DNA of 5,160 bases from a bacterium (lineage in GTDB: Bacteria > Verrucomicrobiota > Verrucomicrobiae > Opitutales > Opitutaceae): NCBI GenBank assembly GCA_021780625.1, contig JAJXYI010000206.1, positions 1 through 5,160 on the forward strand, in the 5' to 3' direction. Positions 1-5,160 of the stretch are shown here, piece after piece. Both the position numbers and the translations under genes were made by a program. The stretch's first letter is position 1; each line of letters begins with the position of its first letter. The notes under the pieces were generated by a model that was not told the DNA's origin, did not search any database, and saw nothing but the letters and a program-made list of their open reading frames with translations.

Positions 1-740
1 TTGGCGGGCGGCACGGCCGTGGTGTTGGCGTAGGCGCGCATCTCGTCGACCTTGGCGACCAGGCGCGCGTCCTTCTCGCCGATCTTGGAGGCGGAACCGA
101 GGATCTCGGAGAGGTCGACCGTGGTGACGCTGATGCCGGAGCGCTCGAGGAGTTTTTCGGAGTAGCGGACGGTGTTGAACGCGCCGGGGCGTGCGCCGAC
201 GGCGCCCAGGCGGGCGCGGCGCAGGCCGCGGACCACGCGGCATACGGCGGCGAACTGGGTGAGGTCGGCGCGGAAGGAGGGATCGTCCGGGTGCACGACG
301 TGCTTCGCCGTGAGCGAGTAGGCGATGCCCGCCTGGCGCAGGTTGTTGCAGACGGAGATCTTGCCGCAGAACGCGTCGCGACGGCGCACGACGTCGAGCC
401 GGTCGAGGTCGTCGGGATAGCCCTGGACGAGCACGGGCACGTTGAGGGCCGCGAGCTTGAGCGTGTCGGCCACGCCCTTTTCGTCGCCGAAATTGGGCAG
501 CACGACCAGGACGCCGGCGATGGCGTCGCGGTGTTTCCTGAACAGATCCGCGCACTTCCGCGCCTCGGCGTGCGTCTCGACGCCTCCGAGCTTCGTCTCG
601 GCCGGGTCGAGCATCACCGCCGCGAGTCCCAGGTCTGCGAATACGCGGACCAGGTCGGAGCGGGCTTCGGCCACGAGCTTGTCGGGAAAGAAGTCCCGGT
701 TGCCGAAGATGACACCGAGGGTGAGTGGGGCGGATTTCAT
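1..740 (-). CDS. L-fucose/L-arabinose isomerase family protein, N-terminal part (3' end outside window)
   Basis: A cytoplasmic ketol isomerase-type protein; the family interconverts aldoses and ketoses (fucose to fuculose, arabinose to ribulose). I read 246 residues on the minus strand from the ATG at 740, and the frame is still open at position 1. It starts MKSAPLTLGVIFGNRDFFPD, with no signal peptide. Family-like stretches are LPNFGDEKGVADTLKL (81-96), VPVLVQGYPDDLDRLD (101-116), FCGKISVCNNLRQAGI (124-139), RVVRGLRRARLGAVGARPG (168-186) and FNTVRYSEKLLE (188-199). These cover the N-terminal and central Rossmann-like domains; the C-terminal domain carrying most metal and substrate ligands is outside the window, so substrate cannot be decided. 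Known members are about 450-600 residues, so roughly half is missing. The start is chosen because the protein begins just before the first beta strand (LTLGVIFGN); there is no clear Shine-Dalgarno sequence. It is divergent from the MelR-like regulator, probably its controller. The neighbouring GH141-like gene favours a fucose-type substrate, but this is inference. Confidence 0.88.
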   Translation of the reverse strand, partial: MKSAPLTLGVIFGNRDFFPDKLVAEARSDLVRVFADLGLAAVMLDPAETKLGGVETHAEARKCADLFRKHRDAIAGVLVVLPNFGDEKGVADTLKLAALNVPVLVQGYPDDLDRLDVVRRRDAFCGKISVCNNLRQAGIAYSLTAKHVVHPDDPSFRADLTQFAAVCRVVRGLRRARLGAVGARPGAFNTVRYSEKLLERSGISVTTVDLSEILGSASKIGEKDARLVAKVDEMRAYANTTAVPPA

Positions 741-794
741 GGGAAGACTGGAGGTTCGCCGAGGGGTGGTGGCCCTGAAAACGGACGGCCAACG

Positions 795-824
795 TTGACG
801 GCAGGGGCAAGTATATGGTAATGA
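795..824 (+). promoter_or_regulatory. candidate sigma70-like promoter for the regulator gene
   Basis: TTGACG (795-800) resembles a -35 element and TAATGA (819-824), 18 bp downstream, a -10 element. Transcription would start near 831 and give a leader of about 44 nt before the ATG at 875. The first operator arm (805-810) falls in the spacer and the second (826-831) at the expected transcription start, so a bound protein would be expected to affect this promoter. This rests on hexamer matching only; promoter consensus in this lineage may differ. Confidence 0.4.
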
Positions 825-831
825 TTTGCCC
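805..831. repeat. inverted repeat, putative operator
   Basis: GGGCAA (805-810) and its exact complement TTGCCC (826-831) are separated by 15 bp, giving a 27-bp element with centres two helical turns apart (21 bp). It straddles the predicted promoters on both strands. The arms are short, so chance cannot be excluded, but the position in the only non-coding AT-rich stretch beside a regulator gene supports an operator. Confidence 0.5.
810..815 (-). promoter_or_regulatory. candidate -10 element for the isomerase gene
   Basis: The minus strand reads TATACT here, about 70 bp upstream of the isomerase ATG. There is no good -35 hexamer at the usual spacing: 17 bp upstream (833-838) the minus strand reads GAGTAT. 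The TTGGGC at 833-828 is only 12 bp away. A good -10 with a poor -35 is common in activator-dependent promoters, and the TTGCC repeats lie exactly where an activator would sit (826-849). Activation by the neighbouring regulator is inference. Confidence 0.35.
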
Positions 832-849
832 AATACTCCCTCATTTGCC
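822..849 (+). repeat. direct repeat TNATTTGCC, putative activator half-sites
   Basis: TGATTTGCC (822-830) and TCATTTGCC (841-849) match in 8 of 9 bases and are offset by 19 bp, close to two helical turns. AraC-family proteins typically bind tandem half-sites or directly repeated sites at about this spacing. The first copy is also the right arm of the inverted repeat at 805-831, so there are three TTGCC cores in all, one inverted and two direct, as in AraC/MelR systems that use several sites. Assignment to the MelR-like regulator is inference. Confidence 0.5.
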
Positions 850-874
850 GGTATTTTTTACGGTTTCCTAAGCT

Positions 875-1750
875 ATGCCCCTGGTCACTTTCGACCCCAA
901 CCGTCCGGACTTCGCGCCCTATGGCTTTTCGTGTGTGCGTTGGACGCCCTCGCCGATGCGCAGGCCCGACCACCACAATGAGATAGAGATCAACATGCTG
1001 TCGCGCGGCTGGGTGAGCTACCTGCTCGGCGGGCGGAAGGTGCGCATGGAGGCGGGGCACCTGAACGTGTTCTGGGCGGCGATTCCGCACCAGATCCTCG
1101 AATTTGCCCGGGATACCCACTACTTCGTGGTGACGATTCCGCTCGCGTGGTTCCTGCAGTGCCATCTGCCCGAGCGGTTCGTGCAGCCCCTGTTGCGCGG
1201 AGAGGTGCTGGCCGAGACCCAGGATCACCCCGGACGCGACGACGCGCTGTTTGCGCAGTGGGAGGAAGACCTGCAGAAGCCGGACGACGACGTGCGGCAC
1301 GTGGTGATGCTCGAGATGGAGGCCCGGCTCAGGCGCATGATTTCGCGGCTGCCGGTGGAGACGGTGGCGAGGGGAAGCGTGCGCACGAAGACACGTGCCG
1401 GCGGGCTGCAGGGCGGCGACCTGAACAAGGTCGAGCGCATGGCCTGCCTGATCGCGCAGCGCTACACCGAGCAGCTCACGGTGACCGAGATCGGCAAGGA
1501 GGTGGGCCTTCATCCGAACTACGCGATGGGGTTGTTCAAGAAGGCATTCGGGACGACCCTAATCGACTACCTCACGCACCACCGCATTTCCCACGCCCAG
1601 CGGCTTCTCGCGACGACCAACGAGAAGATCGTGGAGGTGGCCTTCAGCTCGGGATTCAACTCCATCAGCCGTTTCAACGAGGTGTTCCGCCGCGCCTGCG
1701 GTTGCACGCCGCGCGAATACCGGCTCCAAAACGCCTCCACGCGCGAGTGA
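875..1750 (+). CDS. AraC-family transcriptional regulator, MelR-like
   Basis: A 291-residue cytoplasmic DNA-binding regulator of sugar metabolism genes. The N-terminal half is a cupin-like sensing domain, with HHNEIEINMLSRGWVSYLLG (33-52) and the stretch EAGHLNVFWAAIPHQI (59-74). The C-terminal half is the AraC/XylS DNA-binding domain with two helix-turn-helix motifs: LTVTEIGKEVGLHPNYAMGL (201-220), then about NEKIVEVAFSSGFNSISRFN (249-268). It ends in the family signature CTPREYR (277-283). The layout, the FWAAIPHQ and NYAMG motifs and the length (MelR of E. coli is about 302) point to the MelR subgroup; MelR responds to melibiose, but the ligand here is unknown. The ATG at 875 is fixed by an in-frame TAA at 869-871. 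It is divergent from the isomerase gene and lies immediately upstream of the beta-helix glycosidase gene, so it likely controls both. It probably recognises the TTGCC repeats at 805-849. Confidence 0.92.
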   Translation: MPLVTFDPNRPDFAPYGFSCVRWTPSPMRRPDHHNEIEINMLSRGWVSYLLGGRKVRMEAGHLNVFWAAIPHQILEFARDTHYFVVTIPLAWFLQCHLPERFVQPLLRGEVLAETQDHPGRDDALFAQWEEDLQKPDDDVRHVVMLEMEARLRRMISRLPVETVARGSVRTKTRAGGLQGGDLNKVERMACLIAQRYTEQLTVTEIGKEVGLHPNYAMGLFKKAFGTTLIDYLTHHRISHAQRLLATTNEKIVEVAFSSGFNSISRFNEVFRRACGCTPREYRLQNASTRE

Positions 1751-1761
1751 GCGCGCTCCGC

Positions 1762-3663
1762 ATGCGATCTGCCGTCGTTCCCTATTGCCGCGCCGTCGCG
1801 GTCCTGTTTCTTGCCGCCGTCTGCGCGTCGGCCGCCGAGATCTGGGTTTCGCCCTTGGGCTCAGACTCCAATCCCGGCACTCAGGCCCGCCCACTCGCCT
1901 CGTTGACGCTGGCGCTGCGTCGCGCCCGCGACCTGCGGCGCACGGCGGCATCGCCGCTTGGCGTCCCCGTGCGACTCGAATTGAAGGACGGCGTTTACCG
2001 TCTCGACGAGCCGCTGCTGGTGCGGCCCGAGGACGGTGGAACGCCGGCGAGCCCGACGATCATCGAGGGGGCGCCCGGCGCGCATCCGGTGCTGAGCGGC
2101 GGCGTGCCTGTATCCGGCTGGAGGCGACTGGCTGCGGACGAGGCGCCCGAGGGGCTGCCCGCGGTCGCGCGGGGTCAAGTGTGGGTCGCGCCTGAGCCGC
2201 GCTTCGACGGGCGCTGGCTGGAGTTTCGCCAGCTCTGGGTCGGAGGGCGGAAGGCCGTGCGCGCCCGCACGCCGAACCGCGGCGACATGATCCCGCTGGC
2301 GGGCTGGGATCGCCAACACCGCGTGGCGGTCATCCCCCCGGGGCTCGCACTTCCGTCCAAGCTCGACGGCGTGGAGATGGTCCTGCTCCAGCAGTGGGAG
2401 ATCGCCGTCCTGCGCATCGCCTCGCACCGCGTGGACGCGGGGCGCAGCCTGCTGTCGTTCTGCGAGCCGGAGAGCCGCATCGAATTTGAGCATCCCTGGC
2501 CGCAGCCTGTGTTCCCGCCGAAGTTCCGCACCTCGCCCTTCTTCCTGGCCAACTCGATCGCATTCCTCGATTCGCCGGGAGAGTGGTTCGAGGACACGGA
2601 CGCGCACCGCGTGTACTACTGGCCGCGTCCGGGTGAGGATCTTGCCCGCGACCGGGTGACGGCCCCCGCGCTTGCGACGCTCGTGACCGTGGAGGGCACG
2701 CCCGATCGACCGGTGCGGAACGTCGAGTTCAAGGGGATCGCCTTTGAGGACAGCACCTGGATGAGGCCCTCGATCGCGGGGGATGTCCCTCTGCAGGCGG
2801 GCATGTACATGGTCGACGCCTACCGTATCCACCCTCCGGGCACGCCTGACTGGCACAAGCTCGACAACCAGGCCTGGCTGGGCCGTCCGCCCGCCGCGGT
2901 GAGCGTGCACGACGCGCGTGGCCTGTCGTTCGTGGGCTGCCGGTTCGCCCACACTGCCGCCGACGGGCTGGATCTTGTGTCGGGCGTCCAGGACAGCTCC
3001 GTGGTCGGCTGCTCGTTCCGCGACATCGGCATCAATGGCCTTGTGGCCGGCGCCTTTTCGGACGGCGGCACCGAGGCGCATCTCCCCTACGCTCCGTCCG
3101 ACGCGCGCGTCGTGTGCTCGCGACTTCGGTTTGCTGACAACCTTGTTGTCGACTGCGCGAACGAGGACTGGGGCGGGGTGGCGATCCTCGCCGGCTTCGT
3201 GAACCACGTGACGATCGAGCACAACGACGTGTTCGACACCTCGTACACCGGGATCAGCGTGGGCTGGGGCTGGACGCGCACCGCGAATGCCGAGGGAGAC
3301 AACGTGATTCGCGCGAACCTGATCCGGCGCGCGGCGACCCGCATGAGCGACACGGGCGGCATCTACACGCTTTCGGCGCAGCGTGGCACGGTGGTCGAGG
3401 ACAACGTGGTCGAGGACATCCGCATGAGCCCCTGGGTGCACGACCCGCAGCACTGGTTTTATCTCTACGCCGACGAGGGCACCTCGGGCACGACCTGGCG
3501 CGACAACTGGATACCGGCGCCGCGCATCCTGAAGAATGCGAACGGGCCGGGCAACGTGTGGGAGGACAACGGGCCGCAGGTGTCCGAGGCGATCAAGGCC
3601 GCGGCGGGACTCGAGCCCGCCTACCGCAGCCTGCTATCGGGCGAAAACGCGGACGCCCGCTGA
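1762..3663 (+). CDS. secreted right-handed parallel beta-helix glycoside hydrolase, GH141-like
   Basis: A 633-residue exported protein, probably a glycosidase acting in the periplasm or outside the cell. Residues 1-25 form a signal peptide: R2, R10, hydrophobic core AVAVLFLAAV, and cleavage near CASA-A (22-25); the cysteine at 21 lacks a lipobox. The mature protein opens with EIWVSPLGSDSNPGT (26-40) and continues with QLWVGGRKAVRARTPN (157-172), RVYYWPRPGED (283-293), then beta-helix coils from about 300 to 545. Conserved-looking acidic stretches are ANEDWGG (466-472), SDTGGIYTL (529-537) and YADEG (569-573). GH141 has a founding alpha-L-fucosidase from a rhamnogalacturonan-II system and a reported xylanase; I assign the family by overall pattern and cannot name catalytic residues. 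Alternatives are another beta-helix glycosidase or a polysaccharide lyase. The frame is open far upstream (to 1147), but that part overlaps the regulator out of frame and is not coding. The ATG at 1762 leads directly into the signal peptide; an in-frame GTG at 1747 would overlap the regulator's stop as GTGA. Confidence 0.8.
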   Translation: MRSAVVPYCRAVAVLFLAAVCASAAEIWVSPLGSDSNPGTQARPLASLTLALRRARDLRRTAASPLGVPVRLELKDGVYRLDEPLLVRPEDGGTPASPTIIEGAPGAHPVLSGGVPVSGWRRLAADEAPEGLPAVARGQVWVAPEPRFDGRWLEFRQLWVGGRKAVRARTPNRGDMIPLAGWDRQHRVAVIPPGLALPSKLDGVEMVLLQQWEIAVLRIASHRVDAGRSLLSFCEPESRIEFEHPWPQPVFPPKFRTSPFFLANSIAFLDSPGEWFEDTDAHRVYYWPRPGEDLARDRVTAPALATLVTVEGTPDRPVRNVEFKGIAFEDSTWMRPSIAGDVPLQAGMYMVDAYRIHPPGTPDWHKLDNQAWLGRPPAAVSVHDARGLSFVGCRFAHTAADGLDLVSGVQDSSVVGCSFRDIGINGLVAGAFSDGGTEAHLPYAPSDARVVCSRLRFADNLVVDCANEDWGGVAILAGFVNHVTIEHNDVFDTSYTGISVGWGWTRTANAEGDNVIRANLIRRAATRMSDTGGIYTLSAQRGTVVEDNVVEDIRMSPWVHDPQHWFYLYADEGTSGTTWRDNWIPAPRILKNANGPGNVWEDNGPQVSEAIKAAAGLEPAYRSLLSGENADAR

Positions 3664-3673
3664 GGAGCGGGCG
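3654..3673. terminator. hairpin between convergent genes, candidate bidirectional terminator
   Basis: A perfect 8-bp GC-rich stem (CGCCCGCT at 3654-3661 with AGCGGGCG at 3666-3673) closes a four-base loop GAGG. It contains the TGA stop of the GH141-like gene (3661-3663) and lies 17 bp past the stop of the convergent esterase gene. Reading the minus strand, the stem is followed after seven bases by TTTT; reading the plus strand there is no T tract. It is therefore better placed to end esterase transcription, and termination for the plus strand is uncertain. Confidence 0.5.
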
Positions 3674-3689
3674 CCGCGGGCTTCCGGAT

Positions 3690-5160
3690 TCACCGGCTTC
3701 TCGGCAGCTCGAGCGTGAGGGGCCAGGTGTCGCTGCGATAGGGCAGGGCGGGCAGGCCGGCGTCGTTGACCAGATTGGGATTGGCCTTCTCAAGCCAGGC
3801 GAAGCGGACCGCCACGGGATGCGGCACGGCGGGACTCGAAACGACGATGCGCTCGCCGTCGATACGCGCGTCTGCCGCATGAAACTGGCCGTCCTTCCCA
3901 GCGACGGTGAACTCATCGAGCGGAGCGTTGTCGCGGCTGTGCAGTCCCTGGGCGTGCTCGAGGGTGAGCACGAGCGAGGCACCGTCCGAGGAGGGGCGCG
4001 TCGAGACGATGCGCGGCGCGAAGGGGTGGATTCCCGCGACGTGATAAGTCTCCGCGAGCGCGAGGCGGGCGAAGCGCAGGCCGACGTCGCGTTTATCAGT
4101 GGGATGGATGTCCTTCATCGTTCCCGCGATGTCGGTGAGCGTGATCAGCCCAGTGTTCGGGATCGAGAGGGCGGCGATCTGCGCCTCCCAGAGGGCGGGC
4201 AGTGCGTCGGGGCTGAGCAGCTTGTCCCAGTGTTTTTCGTGTGAATACGTGAACGGGGCGATGAGCGCGTAGTAGAACGGCGCCTCGGGTTCGCCCCAGG
4301 AGGCGCGCCAGGTGTCGATCAGCGCCCGCATCTTCGCCGTGTAGATCGAGCCCTCGGCGTTCATGCAGTTGCTCTCGCCCTGGTACCAGAGGAAGCCGCG
4401 CACCGCGAATGGGATGAAGGGCACAACCATGCGCTGGTACAGTTCGCTCGGCTGCATCTTGGCAGCCATGATGCCGAGGTGGATGTGGGCGAGCGGCGCG
4501 AGGCGCGGATCCGAGGCGAAGGCCTCCTGCGACATCCAGGTCTCGATGCGTGTGCCGCCGTAGCTCGAGTCGATCACGCCGACCGGCTCGTTGAGCACGC
4601 GCTGGAGCTCACGGCTGAAATAATACGCCGCCGCCGAGAAACCCGTCTCCATCAGCGTGGAGGCGTTGCAGGGCTGCCAGCGCATGAGCGTGCTGTGCGG
4701 CTTCCACTTGCCGGAATGCGGCATCTGGTAGATGCGCACCAGCGGGCAGTCGGCGCGCGTGAGCTCCTCCTGGTAGTTGTTGGTGGGCTTCTGGCCCTTC
4801 CGCGGTCCGAGCGGCTTTTCCATGTTCGACTGGCCGGAGCAGAACCACACCTCGCCGACGAGCACGTCGGAGAACGTGAGCCGGCTGTCGGCGTCGGAGA
4901 CGGTGAGCGTGCGCGGCTCGGCGCTCGGCGGGAGCGCGGCGAGTTTCACGCTCCAGCGCCCATCCGGGCCGGTGACGGTCGTCGCGTGCTCCCCGGCGAA
5001 GGCGACGGTCACGGACTCGCCGGGCGAGGCCTCACCCCAGACCGGCAGGGGCATTCTGCTTTGGAGGACCATGTGGTCGCTGAATACGGCGGGGCAGCGC
5101 ACGGCTGCCTGAAGGTGCGGAGTGAGGAGTAGGCCAAGGGCCGCGAGGGCCGGTGTCAGG
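3690..5160 (-). CDS. secreted sialate O-acetylesterase family (SASA/SGNH) esterase, 5' end outside window
   Basis: An exported serine esterase that probably removes O-acetyl groups from a glycan. The stop is the TGA at 3692-3690. The reading frame is open to the right edge: upstream of the GTG at 5102-5100 it encodes LTPALAALGLLLTPHLQAA, the hydrophobic end of a signal peptide, and then VRCPAVFSDHMVLQ, a typical mature start of the family. The GTG is thus an internal valine and the true start lies beyond 5160. Counting from that valine, the catalytic serine is in FCSGQSNM (S92), the second block is WYQGESN (239-245), and DIHPTDK (331-337) supplies the likely catalytic Asp and His (D331, H333). 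The C-terminus has PNLVNDAGLPALPYRSDTWP (442-461), typical of these enzymes. About 470 residues follow the signal peptide. Despite the name, many relatives act on plant polysaccharides (for example acetylated xyloglucan, family CE20); no sialic acid gene is seen, so a plant glycan is likelier. It is convergent with the GH141-like gene. Confidence 0.9.
   Translation of the reverse strand, partial: LTPALAALGLLLTPHLQAAVRCPAVFSDHMVLQSRMPLPVWGEASPGESVTVAFAGEHATTVTGPDGRWSVKLAALPPSAEPRTLTVSDADSRLTFSDVLVGEVWFCSGQSNMEKPLGPRKGQKPTNNYQEELTRADCPLVRIYQMPHSGKWKPHSTLMRWQPCNASTLMETGFSAAAYYFSRELQRVLNEPVGVIDSSYGGTRIETWMSQEAFASDPRLAPLAHIHLGIMAAKMQPSELYQRMVVPFIPFAVRGFLWYQGESNCMNAEGSIYTAKMRALIDTWRASWGEPEAPFYYALIAPFTYSHEKHWDKLLSPDALPALWEAQIAALSIPNTGLITLTDIAGTMKDIHPTDKRDVGLRFARLALAETYHVAGIHPFAPRIVSTRPSSDGASLVLTLEHAQGLHSRDNAPLDEFTVAGKDGQFHAADARIDGERIVVSSPAVPHPVAVRFAWLEKANPNLVNDAGLPALPYRSDTWPLTLELPRSR

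Larger units (their letters stand above)
741..874. promoter_or_regulatory. divergent promoter region between isomerase gene and araC-type regulator gene
   Basis: This 134-bp region separates the two divergent start codons and is visibly more AT-rich at 810-870 than the surrounding genes, as expected of a bacterial promoter. It holds repeated TTGCC cores and promoter-like hexamers (listed separately). An in-frame TAA at 869-871 lies just upstream of the regulator's ATG and fixes that start. Neither start codon has a convincing Shine-Dalgarno sequence. The arrangement suggests that a regulator bound here controls both its own transcription and that of the isomerase. Confidence 0.75.

Noticed and set aside
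291..821. A 176-codon plus-strand open frame opposite the isomerase gene
   Set aside because: The minus strand encodes a clearly recognisable isomerase across the same bases; the plus frame has no family motif and runs into the promoter region.
847..865. CCGGTA...TACGG imperfect inverted repeat around a T run, a possible terminator or extra operator
   Set aside because: The arms mismatch by one inserted base and the stem would be only about five pairs; no gene ends here on either strand.
1147..1761. Long N-terminal extension of the glycosidase frame
   Set aside because: It overlaps the AraC-family gene out of frame, has an Arg/Ala-rich low-complexity translation, and the signal peptide begins only at the ATG at 1762.
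1861..3453. A 530-codon open frame on the minus strand opposite the glycosidase gene
   Set aside because: It is rich in Arg, His, Ala and Val with no recognisable domain, the usual mirror of a GC-rich gene; the plus-strand frame has a signal peptide and family motifs.
3558..4244. Plus-strand open frame opposite the esterase gene, and a similar one at 4479-5132
   Set aside because: Both are antisense shadows of the esterase, which has the GQSNM, WYQGESN and DIHP motifs in the other strand.
5100..5102. GTG as the start codon of the esterase
   Set aside because: The frame continues upstream into a signal peptide-like sequence ending LQAA, so this GTG encodes the valine near the mature N-terminus.
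1..5160. Mobile element, CRISPR, toxin-antitoxin or RNA gene
   Set aside because: No terminal repeats, transposase motifs, regularly spaced repeats, small gene pairs or tRNA/rRNA-like segments were seen; nearly all bases are used by four recognisable genes.

Overview
This 5.16 kb, high-GC, almost fully coding window looks like a bacterial chromosomal locus for scavenging a plant or algal polysaccharide sugar, most likely L-fucose or a related 6-deoxy sugar. The mix of an fucose/arabinose isomerase-type enzyme, a secreted parallel beta-helix glycosidase and a secreted SGNH acetylesterase, together with weak or absent Shine-Dalgarno sequences, suggests a polysaccharide-degrading Verrucomicrobiota such as an Opitutaceae member. 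That placement is an inference from gene content and style; no phylogenetic marker lies in the window.

Layout: positions 1-740 (minus) hold the N-terminal 246 residues of an L-fucose/L-arabinose isomerase family protein, cut by the left edge. A 134-bp divergent intergenic region (741-874) carries three TTGCC-core repeats and promoter-like elements. A MelR-like AraC-family regulator (875-1750, plus) follows, then a secreted right-handed beta-helix protein resembling glycoside hydrolase family GH141 (1762-3663, plus), which almost touches the regulator gene and may overlap it through a GTGA junction. Across a 26-bp convergent gap with a perfect 8-bp hairpin lies a sialate O-acetylesterase-family (SASA/SGNH) esterase (3690-5160, minus), whose signal peptide runs off the right edge.

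Working model (inference): the two secreted enzymes act outside the cytoplasm, the esterase removing O-acetyl groups and the GH141-like enzyme releasing a terminal sugar such as alpha-L-fucose. The sugar is taken up by a transporter not in the window and isomerised in the cytoplasm by the product of the left-hand gene. The MelR-like regulator would sense the sugar or oligosaccharide and bind the repeats in the divergent promoter. I see no mobile element, RNA gene, CRISPR array or defence system. The most interesting aspects are the regulatory repeats and the combination of an uncommon GH141-like enzyme with a fucose isomerase-type enzyme under a MelR-like regulator.
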